In this document: piece after piece, positions 24,075 through 32,666 of the stretch
How positions within the stretch are numbered: the first letter of the stretch is position 1
Layout: each line of letters starts with the position of its first letter
NCBI GenBank assembly: GCA_964342805.1
Contig: CAYFHQ010000012.1
Span: forward strand, 1-51,093
From: CAYFHQ01 sp964342805
GTDB taxonomy: Bacteria > Bacillota > Clostridia > Peptostreptococcales > Acidaminobacteraceae
DNA length: 51,093 nucleotides
Direction: 5' to 3'
Translations under genes and position numbers: made by a program
Notes under the pieces: generated by a model
Database searches by the model: none
Seen by the model: only the letters and a program-made list of their open reading frames with translations
What the model was told of the DNA's origin: nothing

Positions 24075-25007
24075 CTATCCACTCTGTCGCAGGGCCTTCA
24101 AGCTCCTGCGATACACATCCATTAACCGACGGATCTTTGGCATCCGCTGGATACCTGGGTACTTCCAGGTGGCCATTTCCATAAGTTCTGCATACCACAT
24201 CTGATAGTCCTCAAAACGGAAATAATGTTTGAGGGACTTTTCCTTGCGCTCACTCCAAGGCTTAAGACCGGCAAAATGAGTCCCAAACAAAACATCCAGA
24301 CGGGGCTGGGCATTAAAGGAGGCAAAACGCAGGTCTACACTGGTCCACTGGCCCGATCAGTGGGCCGTTGCCAACTGCATTTCCGGCCACTTGTAGGCCT
24401 GGATCTGGTCCAGGGTCTCCGGTTGTTGTAACCGGGCCATAATCCGTTCAAACTCCACCAAACAAGGCTTTAAAACCCACAGGCAGGCATTGACGCCCAT
24501 GTTTTCAGGGTCGCCCACCACCCGGTCTGTGATCCCCTTAGGGATGGCGGTACCATGGGGGCAAATGCCCTCGTAGAGGTCATGCCAAATCCACTTGCCA
24601 TCTGTTCGGCCATAGGTCCCTTCCTCAATACAATGGTCCTTGAACTCATTGATAATCCCCGCAGGGGCGGGCAAGGAAAAGAGTTGGTCGTAATGGGAAA
24701 GTGGCATAATGTCCGCATCTAATAAAACGATTTTGTCGTAGTGGAGGCCCAGTCCCCCGCCCTCACACAGGCGCAAGGCCTGAAAACGGGTGAATAGAAA
24801 GGGTCTGTCTTGTCGCTCATGGGCCATTTTATGGTGGATAAAGACCTCGTCTACCACCACCACCTGGTCAAAGACTTCTTTGAGGGTCTGACGGCCCACT
24901 TGCGTGATCTGAGGTGTCACCAGACACACCAGGTCTGCCTGGGTCCCCATCTTTCTTAAGCGGTAGGCCAAGACCAGGGCGCCGGGAATATAGGAGTCAT
25001 TGCGCAT
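24075..25007 (-). pseudogene. GT8-type glycosyltransferase pseudogene (in-frame TGA)
   Basis: The frame shows a glycogenin/GT8-like fold: RNDSYIPGALVLAYRLRKMG at the front and the metal-binding LDADIMPL (DxD) near residue 93, then PENMGVNACLWVLKP. It meets TGA at 24357-24359 after MQLATAH and continues in the same frame for another 93 codons (SGQWTSVDLRFASFNAQPRL, later LFGTHFAGLKPW) to a stop at 24075. The position aligns with a Trp expected in relatives, so TGG to TGA is the simplest change. The 5' end is also doubtful: RAFVTFV, the usual first strand, lies upstream of the ATG at 25007 inside an A-rich Lys/Asn tract with no start codon. TGA is a normal stop elsewhere in the window. Confidence 0.8.
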
Positions 25008-25444
25008 GACAAAGGTGACAAAAGCCCGTTTGTTTTTCTTGTTCTTGTTTCTGTTCTTTTTCTTCTTTATAAGCTGCTCCCATTCCAGGGAGCATGGTCA
25101 AGGAGTCCTTATGATCTTGACAGCTTATGTGGTTGAAGCAATACACCCATGTGTACATATGCTCCCCTTTACTCTACTTTGGATTTCCAACCTTTGAGTA
25201 AAGGGGTTAGCAGTGTACAGCGTGTAATATTTTTAGTCTCATGGGGTTCACTCCTTTCGGCCATAAAGATGACGTCACATCATTATGGTTTATCTATCGT
25301 TAAATTTATTATAACGTCTAGATCAATGAAAATCCATCCCCTCGATATTAAAAAGAATTTACAACCCTCTAGAAATCTCAGACAATTCTCACATTGGTTT
25401 TGTAAGATGGTATCTGTAAGTCATTCTAAAATTTGGAGGTTATC
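25008..25444. other. non-coding gap before tldD
   Basis: About 430 bases with no supportable gene. It holds GCTCCC/GGGAGC (about 25074-25093), a long inverted repeat at 25152-25219, and the imperfect palindrome CCATAA...TTATGG (25261-25288) that could be a regulator site for tldD. No clear promoter seen. Confidence 0.5.
25152..25219. repeat. 68-base inverted repeat
   Basis: CCCCTTTACTC (25164-25174) and GAGTAAAGGGG (25196-25206) form a perfect 11-bp stem. The pairing extends outward through GCT/AGC to TGTACA at both ends. There is no T-run, so it is not a typical terminator. It may be a MITE-like element or a structured RNA. Confidence 0.6.
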
Positions 25445-26779
25445 ATGTATTCAGTTCCTACGGGTCTCTACGCAGATGTACGTATTGAAGACCGCTTTGA
25501 AACAACCATCATCTATATGAACGAGCATTTAGAGCAAAGTACCCAGCAGCAAGACAAGGGGGCCTTCCTTCGCGTCTTTGACGGCAACCGCTGGTACTAT
25601 ACCTCCATCACCGACCTCACTGCCATTCAAGCTGAACTGGATAGCCTTTGTGCCATGGCTAAACCCAATGCAGACATTGGGACCCACCCAGTCGTGGACC
25701 GATTCGAAGTCAATACAGGCGACCACCGTCGCTTTCAGGATAAAAATGTCCGCATGGTTACCCGCCAAGAAAAACTGGACCTGCTAGAAGCCTATACCCA
25801 TGTCCGTGACATGGAGGACGTCATCCACCTACGCAGGGCCTATAAGGACCAACATATTGAAAAGACATTTTGGTCTTCCAAGGGAGCTGACCTGCAGTGG
25901 GATTATCAGCGGACGGGCTATTACATAGCACCTACTTTGGCTGTCGAGGACCAGCAAGAACAAGAGCACCACACTTACTATGGCAACCACTTTGATGAAC
26001 TGGTCATTGACGTGCCAGCAGTGGAAGCCTTTGTCGCAGAGCTTCGTGACTATGTGCGGGACGCTGTGGCCTGTGAGCAAGGGGACTTCCCTGTCATTCT
26101 TTCACCCAACGTTGCTGGCGTTTTCGCCCACGAGAGCTTCGGCCACCACTCGGAAGCAGACTCTATCATGGCCAATCCAGCCATACAGGAAAAATGGACT
26201 CTGGGCAAGACCGTTGGCGCTCCCTGTCTAACCATTCTGGACGACGGGTCCATGGAAGGCCACGGCCATATCATTTTCGACGACGAAGGCAGCAGGGGCC
26301 GTAATACCTACCTCATTAAAGACGGTGTCCTCACTGGCCGCCTCCACGGTGCCATGTCGGCAGGTCTTATGAATGAAGACATCACCGGCAATGCCCGGGC
26401 CATCAACTTTGAGTTCGAGCCCATTGTCCGTATGACATCCACTGTTTTTGGCCCAGGGGAGGCCTCGGTCGACGACTTGTTTGCCGGCGTTGAAAACGGC
26501 TACTACATCAAGACTTACCGACACGGGTCAGGATCAGAGAACTTCACCATTGCCCCAGGGCTTTCCTACCGCATACGGGACGGAAAAATCGCTGAACCCG
26601 TACGCATTTCTGTTGTTCGTGGAAACGTCTTAAAGACCCTCCATGAAATAGACGGGGTGTCTGACAAGGTCGAGCTCTTTGGTGATGTCCTTGGGGGATG
26701 CGGTAAGAACGAGCAAATGGGATTGCCTACTGTTCTGGGAGGCCCCTTTGTCCGTGCTGCTAAGATGACTATCATGTAG
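25445..26779 (+). CDS. tldD: TldD-family metalloprotease
   Basis: 444 residues of the TldD/PmbA (U62/DUF) family. The zinc-binding HExxxH is present as HESFGHHSEAD (H229, E230, H234), within the typical SPNVAGVFAHESFG context. Later family motifs are DDEGSRGRNTYLIKDGVLTG and AINFEFEPIVRM. TldD provides the active site of the TldD-TldE heterodimer, which degrades unfolded peptides and in some systems trims a leader from a modified peptide. ATG at 25445 follows TTGGAGG at 6 bases. The partner gene starts 9 bases downstream. No peptide precursor is seen nearby, so a general proteolytic role is likely. Confidence 0.93.
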   Translation: MYSVPTGLYADVRIEDRFETTIIYMNEHLEQSTQQQDKGAFLRVFDGNRWYYTSITDLTAIQAELDSLCAMAKPNADIGTHPVVDRFEVNTGDHRRFQDKNVRMVTRQEKLDLLEAYTHVRDMEDVIHLRRAYKDQHIEKTFWSSKGADLQWDYQRTGYYIAPTLAVEDQQEQEHHTYYGNHFDELVIDVPAVEAFVAELRDYVRDAVACEQGDFPVILSPNVAGVFAHESFGHHSEADSIMANPAIQEKWTLGKTVGAPCLTILDDGSMEGHGHIIFDDEGSRGRNTYLIKDGVLTGRLHGAMSAGLMNEDITGNARAINFEFEPIVRMTSTVFGPGEASVDDLFAGVENGYYIKTYRHGSGSENFTIAPGLSYRIRDGKIAEPVRISVVRGNVLKTLHEIDGVSDKVELFGDVLGGCGKNEQMGLPTVLGGPFVRAAKMTIM

Positions 26780-26788
26780 GAGGAAGCC

Positions 26789-28036
26789 ATGATCCGTGAA
26801 AAATATTCGATTATTAAAGATGAATTAAAGCTAAACATAATGGACGGGACCATTGACTCTATTCGCAAAAAGAGCATTCAGGGAACAGCCTTCAAGACCT
26901 ATAAGGATGGCAAGGTGAGCATAGCAACAGCAATGGGGGATGTGGACGACGACCAGCTTGCCGCCCAATCTGAGGAGGAGCTGGCTTTTGGCTCCCATGT
27001 AGACTGGCAACCCACAGAGAAATTGACGGCGTCTCGAAGTACAAAGATCGCCAATGTTCAAGCTGAAGACTTTGTTGCCCAGTGGGAAGAATGCCTGGCC
27101 CACCTCAAGGAAACGCACGCAGATTATATTCTGACCAACAATATCGTCCTAAATGGTAGCCAGGTCACCCTGACCAATGATCTAGGGACCGAACTCACGC
27201 AGAAGGCTCAGTCTGCCCTGGCAATCCTTATTCTCCAAAACCGTCAGGCGACTACCGATGACTTCAGTTTTGTCATCAATCAGGATATTGAAGTGGACAA
27301 GGAAACCCTCTACCAGGCGGTTTCCGAAAACGTTCAACTGAATAAAAACAAGGTGGACCTACCTGGTGATGGCCAGTATCCTGTGATTAGCATGTTCTCA
27401 CTTACCCAAAACTTCTTTGACAAACATCTGGGTGGAGAAGTGGTTGGCAACCAATCCTCCTACTTCAAGAATGACCTTGGGAAAAAGATTTTCAATGAAA
27501 AAATGACCCTGCGCATTGTGACAGACCAAAGCGAAGGCCGGTCCTTTGGTGCCTTTTCTCCCCAAGCCCCCATGTTTTTTGACGCTGAAGGCACAATCCG
27601 GGAAAACACACTGATCTTTGACAAGGGTGTATTTGTGAACCCCTTATCCAGTAGAAAGAGCGCTGAGAAATATGGCTTTTTAGCCAATGGTGGCACATCA
27701 GCCCCCTACTCACAACTCCCTAAGGAGGGCTGTGAATACACCTTGGACCAGACCCACGACCACTTGGATGAAATCCTCCAGGGCCGAACAGCGATCTTGG
27801 AGGTTGTAAGCCCAGGAGGTGATTTCACCTCAGACGGTGATTTTGCAACGCCTTGTATTTTGAGCTACCTCTACCAAGACGGCAAATTGGTGGGCCAACT
27901 CCCCGCCCTTCAACTGAGTGGCCACATTCGCCAAATGTTTGGTGATGACTATCTGGGCACCTGCCCCCTCCCCATGAAGGGAACTGACGGCATGATCAGC
28001 CCCGTTGTCATGATGGATGTAAAGGTTCTTAAGTAG
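26789..28036 (+). CDS. tldE: TldE/PmbA-family protease subunit
   Basis: 415 residues, same fold as TldD but without an HExxxH, as expected for the non-catalytic TldE subunit. Family features include the TYKDGKVSIATAMGDVDDDQ start region, an RSFGAFSPQAPMFFDAEGTI segment in the middle, and the C-terminal VVSPGGDFTSDGDFATPCIL and QLSGHIRQMFGDD. ATG at 26789 has TAGGAGGA 7-8 bases upstream, 9 bases after tldD, so they form an operon and a heterodimer. A 12-base tandem repeat lies just past its stop, then a terminator. Confidence 0.92.
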   Translation: MIREKYSIIKDELKLNIMDGTIDSIRKKSIQGTAFKTYKDGKVSIATAMGDVDDDQLAAQSEEELAFGSHVDWQPTEKLTASRSTKIANVQAEDFVAQWEECLAHLKETHADYILTNNIVLNGSQVTLTNDLGTELTQKAQSALAILILQNRQATTDDFSFVINQDIEVDKETLYQAVSENVQLNKNKVDLPGDGQYPVISMFSLTQNFFDKHLGGEVVGNQSSYFKNDLGKKIFNEKMTLRIVTDQSEGRSFGAFSPQAPMFFDAEGTIRENTLIFDKGVFVNPLSSRKSAEKYGFLANGGTSAPYSQLPKEGCEYTLDQTHDHLDEILQGRTAILEVVSPGGDFTSDGDFATPCILSYLYQDGKLVGQLPALQLSGHIRQMFGDDYLGTCPLPMKGTDGMISPVVMMDVKVLK

Positions 28037-28088
28037 GTCCTTAAGTAGGCCTTCATACAAATCATCAAATGGGTACTCATGTGGCCTC

Positions 28089-28148
28089 GCACGCAAGTCC
28101 GTAGGCAAGTCCGCGCGCAAGTCTGCTAACAAGTCCGCAAACGAGTCA
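28089..28148. repeat. five 12-base tandem repeats
   Basis: Units GCACGCAAGTCC, GTAGGCAAGTCC, GCGCGCAAGTCT, GCTAACAAGTCC, GCAAACGAGTCA. The core is CAAGTCC. The array lies between the tldE stop and its terminator. On the lower strand the unit would read as a four-residue DLRA-like repeat, but that frame has no gene-like start. Confidence 0.8.
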
Positions 28149-28185
28149 CCATGCAAGCAACAAAGCCAATCTCAACAACAAAAAT

Positions 28186-28218
28186 AGAGCGACTCCCCGT
28201 CCAATTGGGAGTCGCTCT
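28186..28218. terminator. bidirectional intrinsic terminator
   Basis: AGAGCGACTCCC and GGGAGTCGCTCT form a 12-bp stem with a 9-base loop; T-rich on the upper strand (TTTTTTCTTTT further on) and TATTTTTG on the lower. It closes both tldDE and the leftward gene at 28318. Confidence 0.85.
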
Positions 28219-28317
28219 AAAATTTTGCGTTTTTTCTTTTTGTATACCACTCGGACTTGTAAATAATCCAACAATTTCGAATAATCAGCAAAAATGATAA
28301 TAATTGTATCGGTACAA

Positions 28318-28953
28318 CTAGTCAGTAGCCAGCCCAAACTGGGCAATTTCCTCAGCCGTCATGTAGTGCATGCCTGCTGCTGGGGCCATCTTTAGTGTAA
28401 ACCAATAGAAGTCCTTTGGTATACCCATTTCTCTATAATAGTCTAAATATTTTTGGTGTTCAGGATCATCCTTGACCAGGTCATTGGCCGTTGCAAAGGC
28501 CTCGTCACCGGTTCCCCAGCTATGGACCCCAATCCGGGCACCGGCTTCCACTGTTCGTCTTACCCCGGCGCAAAAGAAGTCTGTTCCACCAGAGGCAATG
28601 TGGCCGTCCTTTTCAATGGCAGTTCCTAGCCCCGCCTTACGTACCAAGCGGCTGGCCTCTAGATTGGACACGTCGTCCAAGGACCCGGGTACATTGACCA
28701 TGACAATGGTCATGACCTCAGGGTTCTGATCAATGAGGTCTTTGACCTGCTGGATGGTCCAAGGACCAATGACCCCCTTCATATAAGCCTTGTCACCCTT
28801 GACCTCAAAACTTGTGACTTCCTCTCCTTCTGCCTCCAGCATAGCCTTTAACTGGCCCTCCTGGGCACTGGGAGATAGGATGGTCAAATACACACCTGCA
28901 CCTGCCAACAAAACGACGATCAAAATGACGCCGACGATTTTTAATCCTTTCAT
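28318..28953 (-). CDS. membrane-anchored ClpP/crotonase-fold protein (COG3904-like)
   Basis: 211 residues. An N-terminal signal anchor (about 4-26, GVILIVVLLAGAGVYLTI) places the rest outside the membrane. The domain follows the ClpP/crotonase pattern: LDDVSNLEASRLVRK, then the IASGGTDFFCAGVRRTVEAG strand-helix with a Ser in the nucleophile-like position, then ARIGVHSWGTGDE, then HQKYLDYYREMGIPKDFYWF and HYMTAEEIAQFGL. It resembles predicted periplasmic or extracytoplasmic proteins of COG3904. A serine peptidase role is possible; no substrate is known. It is a single gene between terminators. Confidence 0.75.
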   Translation of the reverse strand: MKGLKIVGVILIVVLLAGAGVYLTILSPSAQEGQLKAMLEAEGEEVTSFEVKGDKAYMKGVIGPWTIQQVKDLIDQNPEVMTIVMVNVPGSLDDVSNLEASRLVRKAGLGTAIEKDGHIASGGTDFFCAGVRRTVEAGARIGVHSWGTGDEAFATANDLVKDDPEHQKYLDYYREMGIPKDFYWFTLKMAPAAGMHYMTAEEIAQFGLATD

Positions 28954-29074
28954 ATACGTCCTCCTAACTCTATTGCCTTATCATGGTTTTAACCTTGCTC
29001 TTGAAGTCAGCTTACCAAGCATTTCTAGACGATTTCTTAAGGTGGCAGGCAAAAGTATTAGGAAACCATTAAAG

Positions 29075-29107
29075 AAACCGAGCGATTGTCTTGCCGTCGC
29101 TCGGTTT
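29075..29107 (-). terminator. intrinsic terminator of the 29133-31781 gene
   Basis: AAACCGAGCGA and TCGCTCGGTTT form an 11-bp stem; on the lower strand it is followed by CTTTAA. Confidence 0.8.
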
Positions 29108-29132
29108 AAGGCTACGATAAGGTTTTGTTTGT

Positions 29133-31781
29133 TTATAGACCGGATTCCACAGGTTGGTCTAGGGCCTCACTGGCAATAATCCGGACAATCCCGGCCGCCG
29201 CGTCAACTTCCAAGACTTGGCCGTCTTCAATCTGGTCCATAATGTTGTCAATGCCCGCCACGCAAGGCTTGCCATACTCCCGGGCCACCAGGGCACCGTG
29301 TTGGAGGAGGCCGCCCACCTCTAGGAGGATAGCAGAGGCATTGATAAAGAGCCGGGTCCAGCCGGGATCTGTTGCCCGGGTCACCAGGATTTCTCCTGGG
29401 AGGAGGGGCTTTTCATCCGGTGTCCGCAGGACCTTGGCCCGACCTCGCACCAGACCTGGAGAAATGGCTTGACCCGTTAATTCTCCGGGCTTGGCCTCCC
29501 TAGGTGGCATACGGAGGATCTTACCCCTGGAGTCCATGAGTTTAGGAAACTGGTGAACCTGGTCCAAGAGGCCATAGTAGGCCTTGTCTGCCTCCATACG
29601 GGCATAAACTTGGTCCCGACTGAGGTTGAGAAGCTGGTCTAAGTCTGACATGTGGAGCCAGAAGACGTCCTTGGGGTCGTCCAAAATACCCAGCTGGTGG
29701 GCATCTCCCGCAAGGGACAAGACGCACTTTCGTACTGCGTCAATGCTGCGAATAAACCAGTATTTGAGGGCTTCCCGCTTGCCCCCCAGTTCCACCAGGG
29801 CCGTGTAGTTTTTGACAAAGGCCTTATGTTTACCCGGTGGCAGGCGGTCTAGGCAGTCCCGGTAGGCCTCTTCACGGGCCTTGACCGAGGCTTCATGGAT
29901 AGCCCGAGGTCTATAGGCTGCCTCCACCATGGTCATACCCTTGATCTGGTCAAAGGCCAAGCGGCCATCTTCATTGGGCCGGTCCACAGCAATGTCCATT
30001 TCATTGTTGGCCCGACAACCATAAATCTCTATATAAGACTCCCAGGCCTGGGCGAAGGCAGAGCTGACTTGGTCCTTGTCCACTTTATCCATAAGGTCTT
30101 CGTAGGAGCCCGTAGCCATTTCAGGGAACTGGGACAGGTCGTACATCATAAGCCCCATGTTGATAGTTACATTGTCAGGCAGGGACCGTTCCAGATACTG
30201 CATGACCTCTTCCCCATTGTCCAGGTGCTTGTTTAGGAGCTTGGCCAATTTTTTTCGGGCCAGTTCGGCCGTATAGGTGAAGGGCACCATGACCAGCATG
30301 AGGTCCAGGTACTTCATATAGATCTCGTCCGCCACCTGGGAAATGTCCTGACGACTGCCAGAAATCTCCTTCAAGTAGAGGTCAAAGTTGTCCTCAAAGG
30401 GCTGGTACCATTCCTTGTAGCCACGGGGGTCTTTGGACGCCTTCATGACACGGCCAATGGCACTGAGGTTTTTCACAATGGCTCCCCAGAGGGCCCCCTT
30501 CATGGTGGCAGGAAGCTTGTCCATTTTATAGGGACTCAGGTCCAGGTGATCCATGAGGTCCACCGTCCCCGTGTCGACTGTTTTCCAGGTGTTTTTGAAG
30601 CGGTCTTCCCCTTGGAACTTAAGACTGGTGGACAGGTTCATAAACATCCGGCCACCGGTGGTTGTGGCCAGGCCGCCTTTAACGTCAGCCATGACGTTTT
30701 TTCCCATCATGGCCGTGGCCAGCCGTTCCTGGGTCACTTGGATATTGTCACAGCCCAGGACAGAAATGGGCTCGGTAATCCCCTGCTTGGTCAAGGACCC
30801 ATCCAGGTATAAGATGCGCTTTTCCCCAGGTTTGGTTTGCATGACCGTTGGTAGGGGCACGTAGGCGGTAATGGGTCGTGCCTGTAAGATATAGAGTTGT
30901 CCGCCGGCGAAGGCCCACTCCACGTCCACTGGAAAGCCGTAGAAGGTCTCAATCTTGCCTACCTCTTGGGCCAGGGTCTTCACCTGGTCTGGAGTGAGGC
31001 AAAGGTCTTCCGTCTTGGTGGTCTTGGACTCTACTCCACCACCTGCAGCCATGTGGATGGCTTCTTCCTTGGAACCTATTTGTTGGTCCAGGATTTCAAG
31101 GGTGTTCTTGTCCACAACAAACTCGTCGGGGGTGATGATCCCAGAAACCACACTTTCCCCAAGGCCAAAATTGCCATTGACCACCACTTCATCGAAGCAG
31201 TTGTTGAGGGGGTTGATGGAAAAACCTACACCGGACACTTCTGAGGCAATCTGAGTCTGGATGATAACCGCTATGCGGAGTTGGTCCATGGCGAAGCCTT
31301 TTTCATACTTGTAATAGAAGACCCGCTGGTCGAGGCAGGACAAAAAGGCCTGCTTGACTGCGTCTTGGACCTGGTCTCTAGGAACACCCAGGAGGGTTTC
31401 ATATCCCCCTGCAAAGGAGGCCCCTGTCAGGTCTTCCTCCGGCGACGAGGACCGGACGGCAAACCGGTCGCCTTTGGTCAAGTGGTGGGTCAAAATGTCG
31501 TTGACTACTTTTTTCTGGTCCTCTGTAAAGGCCAGGGTCTGCCCATGGGACTTGAGGGCCTGGTCCAGCTCTGCGAACCGGTCTGGTTGCTTATGAAGGT
31601 CTTTGAAGATGGCCAAGTCCCGCAGTTGACTTAACCAGGGTTCAAAGAAGCCTACCGTTAGGGCGCATCCCGAAGGGACGTTAAATCCGCCTGCTGTCAT
31701 TTTAATGAGGGACATGGCCTTCCCGCCCACCTGGTTAAGGGTGGTTTTTTCCCCTGTGTTAAAGGTTACATATGCTTTCAT
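29133..31781 (-). CDS. rifampicin-phosphotransferase/PEP-synthase-like dikinase
   Basis: 882 residues in the three-part order of Rph enzymes: an ATP-grasp PPDK_N domain (VGGKAMSLIKMTAGGFNVPS; FAVRSSSPEEDLTGASFAGG; VEWAFAGGQLYILQARPIT to about residue 305), a large helical middle region of about 430 residues, and a C-terminal phosphohistidine domain with GGLLQHGALVAREYGKPCV (His about 828). Length and His position fit known rifampicin phosphotransferases (about 860-870 residues, His near 825), but clostridial relatives of unknown substrate look the same. Product transfer would be of an ATP beta-phosphate to an acceptor. It is divergent from a TetR gene with palindromes between them, so it is probably induced by a small molecule. 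A shorter paralogue lies at 1691-3934. Confidence 0.87.
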   Translation of the reverse strand: MKAYVTFNTGEKTTLNQVGGKAMSLIKMTAGGFNVPSGCALTVGFFEPWLSQLRDLAIFKDLHKQPDRFAELDQALKSHGQTLAFTEDQKKVVNDILTHHLTKGDRFAVRSSSPEEDLTGASFAGGYETLLGVPRDQVQDAVKQAFLSCLDQRVFYYKYEKGFAMDQLRIAVIIQTQIASEVSGVGFSINPLNNCFDEVVVNGNFGLGESVVSGIITPDEFVVDKNTLEILDQQIGSKEEAIHMAAGGGVESKTTKTEDLCLTPDQVKTLAQEVGKIETFYGFPVDVEWAFAGGQLYILQARPITAYVPLPTVMQTKPGEKRILYLDGSLTKQGITEPISVLGCDNIQVTQERLATAMMGKNVMADVKGGLATTTGGRMFMNLSTSLKFQGEDRFKNTWKTVDTGTVDLMDHLDLSPYKMDKLPATMKGALWGAIVKNLSAIGRVMKASKDPRGYKEWYQPFEDNFDLYLKEISGSRQDISQVADEIYMKYLDLMLVMVPFTYTAELARKKLAKLLNKHLDNGEEVMQYLERSLPDNVTINMGLMMYDLSQFPEMATGSYEDLMDKVDKDQVSSAFAQAWESYIEIYGCRANNEMDIAVDRPNEDGRLAFDQIKGMTMVEAAYRPRAIHEASVKAREEAYRDCLDRLPPGKHKAFVKNYTALVELGGKREALKYWFIRSIDAVRKCVLSLAGDAHQLGILDDPKDVFWLHMSDLDQLLNLSRDQVYARMEADKAYYGLLDQVHQFPKLMDSRGKILRMPPREAKPGELTGQAISPGLVRGRAKVLRTPDEKPLLPGEILVTRATDPGWTRLFINASAILLEVGGLLQHGALVAREYGKPCVAGIDNIMDQIEDGQVLEVDAAAGIVRIIASEALDQPVESGL

Positions 31782-31827
31782 GACTACACCTCCCCTGTGT
31801 AGACTGTCATGTTGGTTTTGGTTTGAA

Positions 31828-31842
31828 AGCTCATTTTGAGCT
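31828..31842. promoter_or_regulatory. palindrome upstream of the Rph-like gene
   Basis: AGCTCA-TTT-TGAGCT, 46 bases before the Rph-like start. It shares the CTCA/TGAG half with the two sites further on. Confidence 0.35.
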
Positions 31843-31855
31843 ATTCCTCATAATT

Positions 31856-31869
31856 TGAGTATATACTCA
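31856..31869. promoter_or_regulatory. candidate TetR operator 1
   Basis: TGAGT-ATAT-ACTCA, a perfect palindrome in the intergenic region, on the side of the Rph-like gene. The half-sites are identical to operator 2. Confidence 0.7.
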
Positions 31870-31909
31870 TTTTATCCTATGTCAATAGTATTCTGACAAT
31901 TTCACACCC

Positions 31910-31938
31910 TTGAAATTCCAATGTATTCAGCATATAAT
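31910..31938 (+). promoter_or_regulatory. promoter of the TetR gene
   Basis: TTGAAA (31910-31915), 17 bases, TATAAT (31933-31938). The last base of the -10 box is the first base of operator 2, so bound repressor would block this promoter. Confidence 0.75.
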
Positions 31939-31951
31939 GAGTTTGTACTCA
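31938..31951. promoter_or_regulatory. candidate TetR operator 2
   Basis: TGAGT-TTGT-ACTCA; same half-sites as operator 1, 82 bases apart. It covers the transcription start of the TetR gene, pointing to autoregulation. Confidence 0.7.
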
Positions 31952-31971
31952 TTTTACGAGGAGGGATTCAC

Positions 31972-32601
31972 ATGCCAGAAATCAGTAACCGGAAGGCCAG
32001 ACGGATTCAGCGGGTTCGTGGTCAAATCATGGACGCTGCAGTGGAGATTATTGCAGAAAAAGGCTTTACCAACACAACGACAAAAGCAATTGCTGCCAAG
32101 GCCGATATGGCGGAAGGCACCCTATATAATTACTTCAAAAACAAGGACGATATTTTGCTGGGGATTGCAGAGCGGTATATCTCTTATAAGCGGAACTTTG
32201 ACGTGTCCACCGACGTGGCCAGCATGGAAGAGTTCATGATCAACATGTACGCCACCCGCAACCAGTTTGACCCCGAGGCCCATGTACAGGAGCGAACGGT
32301 CCTTCGGGCCTTACTACCAGAGTTTTTAACCGACCGGGTTCTAGGTAAAATGTACTATGAGCGAATTGTCCAGCCCTTCCTGACAACCATGGAAGAAAAA
32401 CTGACTGTCCTCCAGGAAAGAGGTTTAATCAAATCCTATGAAGTGACTGCCCTGTCTCGCCTGGTCTACTCTTCCCTCATTGGCTTTGCCATCCTGGACA
32501 TTAACGGCGACGAGCTGACGTCCAACCCTACACCGGAATTTCGACAAGAAGTGGGCCGGGCCTACATTGATGTCTTGTCAGACGGCATGACAAAAAAATA
32601 G
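31972..32601 (+). CDS. TetR-family regulator
   Basis: 209 residues. The N-terminal DNA-binding domain is typical: IMDAAVEIIAEKGFTNTTTK, IAAKADMAEGTLYNYFKNKD, ILLGIAE (about 17-65). The remainder is a helical ligand-binding domain with no recognised ligand. ATG at 31972 follows GAGGAGGG. It is divergent from the Rph-like gene and flanked by two identical-half palindromes, one on its own promoter, so it likely represses both genes until a ligand binds. The CDF exporter gene follows 65 bases downstream in the same direction and may share the transcript. Confidence 0.92.
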   Translation: MPEISNRKARRIQRVRGQIMDAAVEIIAEKGFTNTTTKAIAAKADMAEGTLYNYFKNKDDILLGIAERYISYKRNFDVSTDVASMEEFMINMYATRNQFDPEAHVQERTVLRALLPEFLTDRVLGKMYYERIVQPFLTTMEEKLTVLQERGLIKSYEVTALSRLVYSSLIGFAILDINGDELTSNPTPEFRQEVGRAYIDVLSDGMTKK

Positions 32602-32666
32602 ACTGAAAGTCCACCTATTAAGTCCCTTCCTTTTCGGGTATATTACTCCAAGAGGGAGGGATTATT

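Noticed and set aside
24357..24359. UGA read as Trp or selenocysteine in the glycosyltransferase gene
   Set aside because: TGA is a normal stop in at least two intact operon genes (44392 and 45717), and no SECIS-like context or Cys homologue is evident.
27830..28156. Lower-strand open frame with DLRA-like repeats
   Set aside because: It mostly lies antisense to tldE; the repeats come from the 12-base tandem array, and no RBS is present.
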